A stretch of DNA of 28,790 nucleotides from positions 1-28,790 of the IMG/VR virus record IMGVR_UViG_3300044622_001111; one strand, given 5' to 3'. The position numbers and the translations under genes were made by a program. Of this stretch, positions 1-7,748 are shown one piece after another. Each line of letters starts with the position of its first letter. Positions within the stretch are counted from its first letter, which is position 1. The DNA is from a virus. The notes under the pieces are model-generated. The model worked only from the letters and a program-made list of their open reading frames with translations. It did not search any database and was not told the origin of the DNA.

Positions 1-201
1 AAAAGTGAGGATTCTGAAAAAGAAAGCAATATGGAAAAGCAGATGGCATCTGTAAGTGAGGCTATTTCAAAGATTGGGGATGCCATTAAGGAGTTTTCGA
101 CTGCAAGTACGCAAAACACACAGAGTGCTTTATCTATGATACAGAAGCCAAAGCGTATTGTCCGTGAGAATGGTCGCGTTACGCGCATTGAAACAGAGTA
201 G
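1..201 (+). CDS. 3' end of probable phage portal protein (partial)
   Basis: An open frame runs from the first base to a TAG at 199-201, giving the last 66 residues of a protein whose start lies upstream of the window. The visible part is Glu/Lys/Ser-rich and probably helical. It ends in a basic tail with KRIVRENGRVTRIE. From general knowledge, tails of the type RIVRD-x-GRV occur at the C-terminus of many portal proteins. The position, just ahead of small head genes, scaffold and capsid, is where a portal gene normally lies. The portal is the dodecameric ring at the packaging vertex through which DNA enters and leaves. The assignment rests on position and this short tail only; another head protein is possible. 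Confidence 0.5.
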   Translation, partial: KSEDSEKESNMEKQMASVSEAISKIGDAIKEFSTASTQNTQSALSMIQKPKRIVRENGRVTRIETE

Positions 202-210
202 CCTTTTAAA

Positions 211-705
211 ATGTGGTCAAATCAGTATTGGGCAAAAACATACTGGGCAGGAAACTACTGGACACCGTCCATTACATCACCAAGCGTGCCTTCTATTGGT
301 GGCGGCACATTGGAAGTCAGAAGAAAAAGACGATGGGAAAAAGAAAAAGAGGTTCTTAAATTTAATCTTCGCAAAATAGAAGATCAAGAGTTACAAAGCA
401 TTGGACAAAAAATCATTGCTTTTGAGCAGCCAAAGGTTAAAAGGGTTGTCAGAAAACTTATTGATTATTCTCAAAACATTGAAAAGTCTAAGGTTTTAGA
501 TTTAGAGATTAAGCGGTTAGAGAGGGCATTAAAAACGCAGCAAATCCTTGAGGCTAAAGAAAGGCAAAAGCAAAAGGAATTACAGGATGCTTTGATGGCG
601 CTTAAAGCTCTTTTAAAAGAAGATATGGAAATTATTGACATTTATTTGGAAATAGAACAAAAAGAAACAATAGCGCTACTAAGTGCTATGAGAGTTATAC
701 TTTAG
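211..705 (+). CDS. Small head-region protein with Trp/Tyr-rich N-terminus and coiled coil
   Basis: This encodes 164 residues and begins 9 bp after the probable portal gene. The first 20 residues are rich in aromatics (WSNQYWAKTYWAGNYW). A short Pro/Ser/Gly linker (PSITSPSVPSIGGG) follows, and from about residue 35 to the end the protein is highly charged and predicted helical, with Lys/Glu/Gln-rich stretches typical of a coiled coil (about residues 90-130). Small genes starting with repeated W/Y-W motifs are common between portal and scaffold in podovirus-like phages, but their function is unknown to me. No strong Shine-Dalgarno is visible, so translation may be coupled to the upstream gene. 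Probably a minor head or assembly protein. Confidence 0.6.
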   Translation: MWSNQYWAKTYWAGNYWTPSITSPSVPSIGGGTLEVRRKRRWEKEKEVLKFNLRKIEDQELQSIGQKIIAFEQPKVKRVVRKLIDYSQNIEKSKVLDLEIKRLERALKTQQILEAKERQKQKELQDALMALKALLKEDMEIIDIYLEIEQKETIALLSAMRVIL

Positions 706-716
706 AAAAGGGTTGC

Positions 717-950
717 ATGGATTACGTTGCACTGTCAGATAAGGCTATGAAGGCAAGGGAGTTGTTAGATTGCCCTGTGTTTAAGTCTATCCTTACGGAT
801 GCGCGGATGTCTCTTGTGGATCAGATGATGTCATCAAAGCCCGAAGAAACCGTCCTTAGAGAATCTTTTTATGCAAGAATCAAAGGCCTTGAATCAATTA
901 ACTTGATTCTTCAGGGAATTATCAATAAACATAACTTAAGCAAAGGCTAA
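717..950 (+). CDS. Small phage head-region protein, unknown function
   Basis: 77 residues, starting at an ATG preceded by GAAAAGGG. The sequence is predicted all-helical. The middle (VDQMMSSKPEETVLRESFYARIKGLESINLIL) has the same pattern as a short phage family that lies before scaffold genes, in which an acidic segment is followed by a helix with R-x-x-Y-x-R-x-x-x-L. I know no biochemical role for that family. The gene sits 11 bp after one head gene and 4 bp before the scaffold gene, so it is part of the head operon. The assignment to a head function comes from context only. Confidence 0.6.
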   Translation: MDYVALSDKAMKARELLDCPVFKSILTDARMSLVDQMMSSKPEETVLRESFYARIKGLESINLILQGIINKHNLSKG

Positions 951-954
951 CATT

Positions 955-1896
955 ATGTCCACAGATGCTTTTATTGAAGCTTACGAAAAAGTAAAGAGTG
1001 CAGAAGCTGCGGCTGTTGAGCCGGAAAAGGTTGTTGAGCCAGCAACCGAAGGGGTTTCTGCGGAAGAAAACAAAGAGCAAGACGTGGCTGCGGAATCTTC
1101 TGAAGCCACTGAAGAGGTTGTGGTTGAGGATTCTAGTCCTGATGATTTGATAGAGTTTCAGGTTGGTGAAGAAACGAAGAAGGTGCCCTTGTCTGAGTTG
1201 GTGGCATCTTATTCTGAGAAGCAGCAGCCTAAGGATGTTGGGTTGCCGCAGGATGTTTTGGACATGAAGCAGCAGCTAATTGAAAAGCTGGATGTGATGG
1301 AAAAAATCCTTTCTGATAATTCGGATGTTGGTGCGAGCCTTTCACAAATCAATGCGTTAATTCAGCAGGCGGCAGCGGAAGAAGATTGGACAGAGGTTGC
1401 CAAGTTGCAATATCAAAAGCAATCCATTGAAGACCAAGCCAAGGCACGGGGCGAAGCGTTGCGTAAAATCCGAGAGGAAAAGCAGCAAGAGTCGAATCAA
1501 TACAACGAGGCTTTTTTCAGAGAGCAACATAAAATTTTAGAAAAACGCGCACCTGATTTGTTGAAAGATAATGGTTTACAAAAGGTTGCTGAGTTTGTAT
1601 CCAAAACTTATGATGTTCCTCAAAACATTGTGGCAGAGATAATGGATGCTCGGTTTTTTGTGATGGCTAAGGATGCAATGGCATACAATGACATGAAGAT
1701 GAAATCCTCGGAGGTTTTGAAACCTGTGAAAGAGGCACCTAAGGTGATAAAGCGTTCTGTTGGTAAGGTGACGGTTACGGACAGCGATATTAAGCAATCC
1801 AACATTCGCACGTTGCGGGCTAATATACGAAATGCGTCCAGCCAAGCAGAAAAGAACAACAATCTGGCGGGATTGTGGCTCGAAATAAAAAAATAA
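955..1896 (+). CDS. Probable capsid scaffolding protein
   Basis: 313 residues, directly before the major capsid gene, the standard place for a scaffold. The N-terminal 60 residues are extremely acidic and Ala/Val/Glu-rich (low complexity, probably disordered). A short ordered patch follows (about 65-85, LIEFQVGEETKKVPLSELV). Residues 100-190 are rich in Gln/Glu/Lys/Ala and look like long helices or coiled coil. The C-terminus is basic (about 255-313, VIKRSVGKVTVT then NIRTLRANIRNASS). An acidic helical body with a basic C-terminal end is the usual design of scaffolds, where the basic end touches the capsid shell. Sequence similarity to a specific family was not recognised; the call rests on composition, size and position. 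Confidence 0.65.
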   Translation: MSTDAFIEAYEKVKSAEAAAVEPEKVVEPATEGVSAEENKEQDVAAESSEATEEVVVEDSSPDDLIEFQVGEETKKVPLSELVASYSEKQQPKDVGLPQDVLDMKQQLIEKLDVMEKILSDNSDVGASLSQINALIQQAAAEEDWTEVAKLQYQKQSIEDQAKARGEALRKIREEKQQESNQYNEAFFREQHKILEKRAPDLLKDNGLQKVAEFVSKTYDVPQNIVAEIMDARFFVMAKDAMAYNDMKMKSSEVLKPVKEAPKVIKRSVGKVTVTDSDIKQSNIRTLRANIRNASSQAEKNNNLAGLWLEIKK

Positions 1897-1919
1897 ACTT
1901 TTAAAAGAAAGACAATCCA

Positions 1920-2864
1920 ATGGCAATTACAGCAAATACAGTCGATTCCTATGTGGGTGCGGCTTCTAACCGAGAAGTTCTTATTGATGCTATTTATAAC
2001 GTCAATATGATGCAATGTCCGTTTTTGACGGAGATTTGCAAAAGGACAACCACAACGGGAACAACCCATCAATGGCAAACAGTGACGCTTGGTTCCCCTG
2101 GGCCAAACGCTGCTATTGAAGGTGACGTTTCAGGTTCGTTACAAAACACTGTTTCTTTGCGTCCTAAAAACGTGACACAGATTTCCAGAATTTTCTTTGG
2201 TGTTTCTGGAACACAAGAAGTTGTCAGCAAGGCGGGAAATAAAAGTGAAGTTGCGAAACAAATGTCCTACGGATACCAAAGGCTTTTGCGCGACATGGAG
2301 TTTATTTTATCGCAAAATCAGGCTCCTGTTGATCCGGGTGCCACCAACACGGCAAGACAGCTTCGTCCTTTGGAAGGTTGGTATTCTACCAATGTGTCTC
2401 GTGGTGCTTCTGGTGCCAACGGGACGGCTTCGGCGGCAGCAACGGATGGAACGCAGCGTCCTTTTACAAGAACTTTGTTTGAGACCGTTCAGCAATCCAT
2501 TTTTAACAATGCTGGCGCTGGTACCAAAACGGTTATGATGTCACCTGCTCAAAAGTTGGTGTTTGAGACTTTTGATTGGTATGCAACGGTTAAGCGTCAG
2601 GACACATCGGACGGGCGTTTAACGGCGGCACTTGAGATCATTGCAACCTCTTTTGGTGAAGTAAAGGTTGTTTTAAATGCGTTTTCTCGGTCGCGGACGG
2701 TTCACATTTTGGATAACGACATGTGGGAAGTTGCTTTTTTGCGTGAATTGCAAGATGAGGATTTGGGCAAAGATGGTGACAGTAATAAATACATGATTCT
2801 TGCAGAGTACACTTTGCAAGCCAGTAATGAGCGTGCCTCTGGCGTTATTGCAGACTTAAACTAA
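1920..2864 (+). CDS. Major capsid protein, SU10 type
   Basis: 314 residues. The N-terminus, with DSYVGAASNREVLIDAIYN followed by CPFLTEICK and a Thr-rich stretch leading into HQWQTVTLGSP, matches what I know of the SU10 major capsid family (formerly DUF5309), a HK97-fold capsid protein of short-tailed and some other phages. Residues about 110-145 (YQRLLRDMEFILSQNQ) and the later MMSPAQKLVFETFDWYATVKRQDTSD are also typical, as is the C-terminal ILDNDMWEVAFLRELQDEDLGKDGD segment. The protein forms the icosahedral shell around the genome. It follows the scaffold gene after 23 bp and is followed by a tiny gene and a strong terminator, an arrangement that would favour a high dose of capsid mRNA. 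Confidence 0.85.
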   Translation: MAITANTVDSYVGAASNREVLIDAIYNVNMMQCPFLTEICKRTTTTGTTHQWQTVTLGSPGPNAAIEGDVSGSLQNTVSLRPKNVTQISRIFFGVSGTQEVVSKAGNKSEVAKQMSYGYQRLLRDMEFILSQNQAPVDPGATNTARQLRPLEGWYSTNVSRGASGANGTASAAATDGTQRPFTRTLFETVQQSIFNNAGAGTKTVMMSPAQKLVFETFDWYATVKRQDTSDGRLTAALEIIATSFGEVKVVLNAFSRSRTVHILDNDMWEVAFLRELQDEDLGKDGDSNKYMILAEYTLQASNERASGVIADLN

Positions 2865-2886
2865 ACACAAACGAAAGGTTCTTTTT

Positions 2887-3024
2887 ATGGATAAGAAATC
2901 AATGAATCCTCCTGTTAAAGGTAATGTTGCACCTGTAACTACAGCAAGAAAGCGCGGTCAAGAAAGTATGTTTGCTAACAGCAAACCTAAACCGATGATT
3001 GACCCTAAGTTCAAAAAGAAGTGA
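2887..3024 (+). CDS. 45-residue basic protein after the capsid gene
   Basis: A short ORF (ATG at 2887, TGA at 3022-3024) preceded by GAAAGGTTC, a good ribosome-binding site at normal distance. The product is basic and polar (MDKKSMNPPVKGNVAP at the start, DPKFKKK at the end), with no hydrophobic segment and probably no stable fold alone. It lies between the capsid gene and the terminator at 3034-3060, so it would be made from the same abundant message. Small basic proteins at this position could be minor capsid or head-completion factors, but nothing in the sequence proves it. Confidence 0.6.
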   Translation: MDKKSMNPPVKGNVAPVTTARKRGQESMFANSKPKPMIDPKFKKK

Positions 3025-3033
3025 TGGAGAGGG

Positions 3034-3060
3034 GGGGAGGGTCTTCCCTCCCCTTTTTTT
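3034..3060 (+). terminator. Rho-independent terminator after the capsid genes
   Basis: A perfect 8-bp G+C-rich stem, GGGGAGGG (3034-3041) with CCCTCCCC (3046-3053), has a TCTT tetraloop and is followed by seven T residues (3054-3060). It lies 9 bases after the stop of the 45-residue gene and ends two bases before the ATG of the next gene at 3063. Confidence 0.9.
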
Positions 3061-3062
3061 AT

Positions 3063-3386
3063 ATGGCAGAGATTATTCAAAGACAGGTTTTAAACGGCAT
3101 CAAAACAGATTTGGTTCTGGATGGTGACGATATGCACGTTCATCGGTCTTATGTTGGCGATACGCAAAAAAAGATCAATGAATCGCGTCAGGAAGCCCGT
3201 GATGCAAGTAAACGGATTTGGCATGGAAATCAAGATGAGGTGCCCTTGTTTCGTTTGGATGAATTGGAAGTGGCTTTTATTCGCAAGCATTATGGGGATG
3301 ATGTTATAAAAGACGTGCCTGAATTGATACGGATTGTTGAAAGGCATTTTCCACACACAAAAGTTTTTCACGGGAGTATGGTGTGA
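3063..3386 (+). CDS. Conserved-type phage structural-region protein, unknown function
   Basis: 107 residues from ATG 3063. Upstream in-frame starts exist, but the extra residues would be encoded by the terminator hairpin, so I chose the ATG after the T-tract. The protein is soluble and charged: residues 1-20 look like beta strands (IIQRQVLNGIKTDLVLDGDDMHVHRS), then a helical part with basic and acidic residues. A protein with a similar short beta start and helical body often lies shortly after the capsid gene in podovirus-like phages, but without known role. No ordinary Shine-Dalgarno is accessible: the purine-rich run lies within the terminator stem 20-30 bases upstream. Confidence 0.6.
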   Translation: MAEIIQRQVLNGIKTDLVLDGDDMHVHRSYVGDTQKKINESRQEARDASKRIWHGNQDEVPLFRLDELEVAFIRKHYGDDVIKDVPELIRIVERHFPHTKVFHGSMV

Positions 3387-3766
3387 CAATAAAACGCAGA
3401 GGGCGACCTCCTAGAATTATTAAAAACCAAGATGGTGAACACGTTTTGGTAGAAAACAAAGATATAGTGCAAGATGCGTCAGACAGTGTTGACCCTTTTC
3501 AGGTTGATGAAAACGCTTTGCGGGACAATGATTTAGACTTTTCTTGCGTCAAAAACAAGAATGCGAGTGGCATGGATTTTTCTGGGACAGACTTTAGCGG
3601 GTATGATATTCGTGGGTTTGTGTTTAATCGGTGTAACTTCACGGGATGTGATTTTACTGGATCATGTTTGCAGGGTGTGGTTTTTAAGGACTGTACGTTA
3701 AAAGACATTGTCACGACGGATGCCGATCTCAGATGGAGCAGTTTAGATGCCAGTTGCCATCAGTAG
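3383..3766 (+). CDS. Pentapeptide-repeat protein with basic N-terminal tail
   Basis: 127 residues from a GTG start at 3383 that overlaps the previous stop (GTGTGA), with CGGGAG upstream. The N-terminus, KRRGRPPR, resembles an AT-hook (GRP core flanked by basic residues), which in other proteins binds the minor groove of AT-rich DNA. An acidic linker follows (about 15-50). Residues about 50-122 carry pentapeptide-type repeats, with hydrophobic or aromatic centres every five residues (MDFSGTDFSGYDIRGFVF, then CNFTGCDFTGSCLQGVVF), which fold as a right-handed quadrilateral beta-helix. The location between capsid and adaptor genes suggests a virion or head-assembly role. A DNA-mimic role, as in Qnr/MfpA-like proteins, is possible but not indicated by context. 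The 3' end overlaps the adaptor gene by 20 bp. Confidence 0.7.
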   Translation: MTIKRRGRPPRIIKNQDGEHVLVENKDIVQDASDSVDPFQVDENALRDNDLDFSCVKNKNASGMDFSGTDFSGYDIRGFVFNRCNFTGCDFTGSCLQGVVFKDCTLKDIVTTDADLRWSSLDASCHQ

Positions 3767-4409
3767 TTATTCAGAGTTGGTTGCGGCCATTCGTCGGTAT
3801 TTTCCTCGCAGTGACGATATAACGGCGGATATTGATTTGGCTATAGCCTTGTTTGAAAACTATGTGGATACGTCGTTTTGGCCTCAGGAAAAGAAAAATG
3901 AAGTGTCGCTTTCTGTGACAACGGGGTCATCTACGGTAACCTTGCCTTCGGATGTTTTGAGTGTTTATGATGCCACAATTTCTGGGAATCAGACGTTGCG
4001 GTCTGGGTCCTTAAAAGACATTCGGGAAGCAAGAATGACGGGATACTCTGGTAAACCAGAGGTTTATGCGGAAAAAATCACGCATAGCAACACCTTAAAT
4101 ACAGATGTTATAACAAGCGCGTTAGAATTTTATCCTACAAGCGATTCGGACTATACGATGGATGTTGTGTATTGGATGAAACTGTTGCCATTAAGCAACA
4201 CACAAACAACAAATTGGTTATTGAGGCTGGACCCATCTTTATATTTGTATGGGTCGTTAGCGCATATCCCGCCGCGATTTGGTGATGAGAATAAGATGGC
4301 GACGTGGCAGGGTATGTTTGATCGTCGTTCTTCGGCATGGTTTAGCCGTGAGACTGTAAGAAAGACAGTAAGTGAGCGTGTATTTAGGCGTCCAGCAGGT
4401 CTTATATGA
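3747..4409 (+). CDS. Head-tail adaptor protein, SU10/gp6-like
   Basis: 220 residues. The N-terminal helical part (SYSELVAAIRRYFPRSD, then TADIDLAIALFENYVDTSF), the beta-rich middle with VSLSVTTGSSTVTLPSDVLSVYD, and the segment ALEFYPTSDSDYTMDVVYWMKLLPL ending in a helical C-terminus match phage adaptor proteins (the SU10-adaptor group, related in role to P22 gp4 and T7 gp11). Such proteins form a 12-fold ring under the portal and carry the tail nozzle. The order capsid, adaptor, nozzle fits. It overlaps the upstream pentapeptide-repeat gene by 20 bp and the downstream gene by 4 bp (ATGA), indicating coupled translation. Confidence 0.75.
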   Translation: MPVAISSYSELVAAIRRYFPRSDDITADIDLAIALFENYVDTSFWPQEKKNEVSLSVTTGSSTVTLPSDVLSVYDATISGNQTLRSGSLKDIREARMTGYSGKPEVYAEKITHSNTLNTDVITSALEFYPTSDSDYTMDVVYWMKLLPLSNTQTTNWLLRLDPSLYLYGSLAHIPPRFGDENKMATWQGMFDRRSSAWFSRETVRKTVSERVFRRPAGLI

Positions 4410-5878
4410 CGTTTACAGATATGGTTCCTTTTGGCCCATGGCGGCCTGATATGGGGTCGTATAGGAACGATGGCAATCTTGTCATGGCTAAGAACGTGTT
4501 GATTCAGGGTACGGATTATGTGCCTTTTAAGACACTAAGTGAACAGACGGGTGCACTTCCCAGTGATGTGATTGGGGCGGCTCGTTTTCAAACGCCTCGT
4601 GGTTTGCAGTATCTTTTTGCTGGAACAAAGACGAATCTTTATCTGCTAACGGGATCAAATACATGGTCTAACGTGAGTGGGACAACGTACAATTCTTCGG
4701 CAACGGATTGGCGGTTTGATATTTATGATGAAGTGGTTTTGGCGACAAATTTTGAAAATGTCCTTCAGCGATATGACACGACTGTAGGGGGGACGTTTGG
4801 GGATTTGGCGGGTAGTCCACCTCGGTGTCGGGATATTGCGGTATCCAATTCATTTTTGCTTGCCTTTAACCTTGTAGACGGTGGAACGGATCGTTATACC
4901 CGCCTGAGATGGTCAGCACAGGGCCTTATAACGGACTGGACGACTTCAGGGCTAGGGGCGGGCTTTAATGATGTTAGAGAGGACGTAGGAGGCACTGGGC
5001 AGCGTGTGATGGCCCTTAATGACTATGCGGTGTTGTTCTTTACAGATTCCATTTATCGGGTGGAATACATTGCCCAGCCAGCATCGTTTGGATTGCGGCC
5101 TTTGCCAAGGGGTCGTGGGACGTTAGCACCCAGTTCTCTTGTGAGGGATGGGAGTGTTATTTATTATTATGGGACAGATGGGTTTTATGCTTTTGACGGG
5201 ACCAATTCTGTGCCTATCGGGGAAAACAAGATTGATCGGTATTTTTATGATCTTGTGGACTTTGGAAAGTTAAGAAGCATTCAGGGTACCCGTGATCCTG
5301 TGACTAAGAATATCCTATGGAGTTTTGTGTCTATCAATTCTCCCAATGGGTATCCTGATATGATGATGTCTTATAACACGTCGTTGCAAGAATGGACGGT
5401 CATTCAGTATCCTATGCGGTTTTTATTATCGTCGTACACGACAACTCAAACGCTGGAGACGTTAGAGACGCTTTACGGGTCTATTGATAACATTCCTGGG
5501 TCTTTGGATGATCCGATTTATGCGGGGGGTTTGCGTGTGTTTGGTGGGTTTTCGTCAAACAATAAGTATGGGGCGTTTAGTGGTGCATCTTTGGAAGGTG
5601 AATTGCACACAGAGGATTTCCGGTTAAATAAGAATGGTCGGGCGCATTTAAGTGGCCTTCATGTGGTTACGGATGCAACAGTTATGGTGGCAACAAATCA
5701 CAGAAACCTGCAGACAGAGTTGCCAACGCAAACGTCGTTTGGTGCCATTAACACAATAACGGAAAACGTAAACTTTGATGTAATTGCGCGGTATACGCAG
5801 TTTGTCATTAAGTTATCGGGCACGTGGACACGGGCCAAGGGGTTTATGGTTGAGTTTAGACCTACGGGGAATGAATAA
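4406..5878 (+). CDS. Probable tail nozzle / stabilisation protein
   Basis: 490 residues, mostly beta structure, rich in Asp, Gly, Thr and Tyr. It shows repeating units of the beta-propeller kind (for example ARFQTPRGLQYLFAGTKTNL, WRFDIYDEVVLATN, VMALNDYAVLFFTDSIYRVE, GSVIYYYGTDGFYAFDGTNS), spaced by 40-60 residues. Large beta-propeller proteins following the adaptor gene form the hexameric nozzle of short tails (role equivalent to P22 gp10 or T7 gp12). The N-terminus (FGPWRPDMGSYRNDGNLVMAKNVL) is typical of these proteins in podovirus-like phages. The start codon overlaps the adaptor stop by four bases. The nozzle role is inferred from fold pattern, size and gene order. Confidence 0.7.
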   Translation: MTFTDMVPFGPWRPDMGSYRNDGNLVMAKNVLIQGTDYVPFKTLSEQTGALPSDVIGAARFQTPRGLQYLFAGTKTNLYLLTGSNTWSNVSGTTYNSSATDWRFDIYDEVVLATNFENVLQRYDTTVGGTFGDLAGSPPRCRDIAVSNSFLLAFNLVDGGTDRYTRLRWSAQGLITDWTTSGLGAGFNDVREDVGGTGQRVMALNDYAVLFFTDSIYRVEYIAQPASFGLRPLPRGRGTLAPSSLVRDGSVIYYYGTDGFYAFDGTNSVPIGENKIDRYFYDLVDFGKLRSIQGTRDPVTKNILWSFVSINSPNGYPDMMMSYNTSLQEWTVIQYPMRFLLSSYTTTQTLETLETLYGSIDNIPGSLDDPIYAGGLRVFGGFSSNNKYGAFSGASLEGELHTEDFRLNKNGRAHLSGLHVVTDATVMVATNHRNLQTELPTQTSFGAINTITENVNFDVIARYTQFVIKLSGTWTRAKGFMVEFRPTGNE

Positions 5879-6207
5879 TGGCCGTTAATACCTATGAACG
5901 TGTGCCCAAGGTTTACCATCCTGATGACATTGATCTGGTTAAAATGACGCGCATCTGGGATGGGATGATGGAGGGTCGCTTGAATGTAACGGGTGAGTTT
6001 ACCATTGCGCCGCACACCACGTCCACAACGGTTACAGATGCAAGAATGAGAGCAAATGCGTTAGTGTTTTGGGTTCCATTGACGGCAAATGCAGCAGGAC
6101 ATACCGTAGATATGTACCTTGCGAGCAGAAATAATGGGTCTTTTGTTTTGACCCACGCATCAAAAAACCATACAGACATGAATTATGGATACATCATTAT
6201 TGGTTAA
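5878..6207 (+). CDS. Small virion-region protein, unknown function
   Basis: 109 residues; the ATG shares its A with the previous TAA (TAATG). The protein begins with polar residues and a WDGMMEGRLNVTGEFTIAP segment, then has clear alternating beta strands (TTVTDARMRANALVFWVPLTANAA, DMYLASRNNGSFVLTHAS) and ends in YGYIIIG. This pattern, a small beta-sandwich with VTDARM-x-x-x-ALVFWVPLTANAA, is frequent next to nozzle genes in related phages and is generally annotated as hypothetical structural protein. Possibly a small tail or decoration component; no catalytic motif is visible. Confidence 0.65.
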   Translation: MAVNTYERVPKVYHPDDIDLVKMTRIWDGMMEGRLNVTGEFTIAPHTTSTTVTDARMRANALVFWVPLTANAAGHTVDMYLASRNNGSFVLTHASKNHTDMNYGYIIIG

Positions 6208-6607
6208 GGGGATTCAGCCCCATGAGGTAGATGCTTACCAAAAACAAATATGTTGGTATTACGATTTATTAAAGAAAAAACAATTAGATGAAGAGGATAA
6301 CGAAGAGCTTTTGGAAAAATTAAAAAGTGGTTTTTACCAAGGTTTTTTTGGGTATTCCTTTGGAATAGAAAGTTGTTTGGTTATAACGCAAATGTATTAC
6401 GAGCCTTCAGGCAAAAAAACGGGTCATATAAAATTTGTTGCAGGTAAAAACCGTATAAACTACAATGCGATATTATCTCAACTTGAGAAATGGCTTGAAG
6501 GCTGTGGCTGTGACAAGGTTCGTTTAACGGCACGTGTGGGTTGGGTTCGAAAGTTGTCTTTGGGCGGGTATAGGACAAAAGCTTTAGAATTAGAAAAGGT
6601 GATTTAA
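6185..6607 (+). CDS. GNAT-like acetyltransferase-fold protein
   Basis: 140 residues. The start at 6185 overlaps the previous gene by 23 bp; an alternative TTG at 6200 exists. The layout (N-terminal helices, a central strand pair with FGYSFGIESCLVITQMYYE and KTGHIKFVAGKNR, a helix YNAILSQLEKWLEGCGCDKVRL, and a C-terminal ARVGWVRKLSLGGYRTKALELEKVI) follows the GNAT pattern, in which a helix is followed by a strand and the final arginine/glycine-rich turn and strand. Phages of this type often carry such a gene between nozzle and ejection genes. The acetyl-CoA loop (R/Q-x-x-G-x-G/A) is not clearly present, so catalytic activity is uncertain. Substrate unknown. Confidence 0.55.
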   Translation: MDTSLLVKGIQPHEVDAYQKQICWYYDLLKKKQLDEEDNEELLEKLKSGFYQGFFGYSFGIESCLVITQMYYEPSGKKTGHIKFVAGKNRINYNAILSQLEKWLEGCGCDKVRLTARVGWVRKLSLGGYRTKALELEKVI

Positions 6608-6608
6608 A

Positions 6609-7745
6609 ATGGGAAGTATTTTTAAGGGCAAAAAAGGGGTTAGCACCACAACCACGACAACTTCCGCTCCTGCGTATTTAAATCCTCAGTTAGAGTTTTC
6701 GGCAAATGAGGCGAGAAGGCTATACGATCAAGGGCCTCAACAATTTTTTCCTGGTCAGACATACGTTAATTATTCGGACCCAACCCGTCAGGGTATTGAT
6801 CTTTTGGGTCAGGCTGTTTCCCCTGAGGAAGAGGCGGCGACACGGGCACTGTACAATCAGGCTCAAGGGGGCTTGTCTTCTACATCGAGAGCGGCTCAGG
6901 ATCAGTTGCAGAGGACGTTGCAAGGCGATTATTTGGGCATTACGCCTGAATTGCAGAATTACATGGACGTGATTGCGAGGCGTTCTGAGCAATCTTATAA
7001 CGAGAATGTGTTGCCGTCTTTAAGGGCGGGTTATGGGCGTTCTGGTGCTTTTGGGGGATCGGATTTTCAACAAGGCTTGCAAACATCGGGGCGGAATTTT
7101 TCGCGTGAACTTGCGGATAATCTTTCTGGTGTTGCGTTGAAAAATTATCAACAAGAGCGTGCAAATCAGCAGAATGCTTTAGGTTTTGCACCGACGTATG
7201 AGGAGTTGGCGTATAGTCCTGCTTTAATGGCGCAAAATGCGGGTTCAGCGTTGTCTGGCATTACGCAAAGACGGGCGCAGGGTCTTTTGTCTCAAGGGCA
7301 GATGCTGGAAGAAGAAAAGCGTATGGCTCTTCAAGATCAGATGGATCGGTTTAACTTTGAACAAAATAAGGAACAAAATCGTTTATCGCAATTTAACCAA
7401 AATTTACAAACTGCGTATATTCCTGGTACGAATGTTACGTCAACGGCCACGCCCTATAAAAAAGGCAGTACTTTTGGCAAGTTAATGGGAGGTGCTTTGA
7501 CATTGGGAGGTGCTTTTATGGGTGGTTCTGCGGGTGCTCAAGGTGGTCAACAATTAGGCAGTGTGTTTGGTGGTGAGGACAGTACGGCGCAACAAGCGTA
7601 TTCACCAGGTGGTTTGGTCAATTATAACTATACGCAACCTCAAACATCTTCTGGCAGTTTGTGGAATTCGTTATTTGGTGGTGGTGGTCAAAAGGCTCCA
7701 ACGTCTATGGGTGGTTGGTATGGTTCAAGAGGATTTTTGGGGTAG
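6609..7745 (+). CDS. Probable internal virion / DNA ejection protein
   Basis: 378 residues starting 1 bp after the previous stop, with GGTGATTTAAA before the ATG. The N-terminus has a Thr/Ser-rich stretch (TTTTTTSAPAYLNPQ), then FSANEARRLYDQGPQQFFPGQTYVNYSDPTRQGI, a segment I recognise from a set of podovirus-type virion proteins. The middle is Gln/Asn/Ala/Arg-rich and helical (about 75-270), with an ALRAGYGRSGAFGGS-like glycine patch near 140. The end is glycine-rich (about 290-378), including a short Gly/Ala hydrophobic stretch (LMGGALTLGGAFMGGSAG) that could insert into a membrane. It belongs to a run of three similar large Gln/Ala-rich genes; such proteins line the head core and leave with the DNA. 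Confidence 0.6.
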   Translation: MGSIFKGKKGVSTTTTTTSAPAYLNPQLEFSANEARRLYDQGPQQFFPGQTYVNYSDPTRQGIDLLGQAVSPEEEAATRALYNQAQGGLSSTSRAAQDQLQRTLQGDYLGITPELQNYMDVIARRSEQSYNENVLPSLRAGYGRSGAFGGSDFQQGLQTSGRNFSRELADNLSGVALKNYQQERANQQNALGFAPTYEELAYSPALMAQNAGSALSGITQRRAQGLLSQGQMLEEEKRMALQDQMDRFNFEQNKEQNRLSQFNQNLQTAYIPGTNVTSTATPYKKGSTFGKLMGGALTLGGAFMGGSAGAQGGQQLGSVFGGEDSTAQQAYSPGGLVNYNYTQPQTSSGSLWNSLFGGGGQKAPTSMGGWYGSRGFLG

Positions 7746-7748
7746 ATT

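Noticed and set aside
158-379. Plus-strand 73-residue ORF over the portal end
   Set aside because: Overlaps two better genes in other frames and is low-complexity (Lys-rich) at the end.
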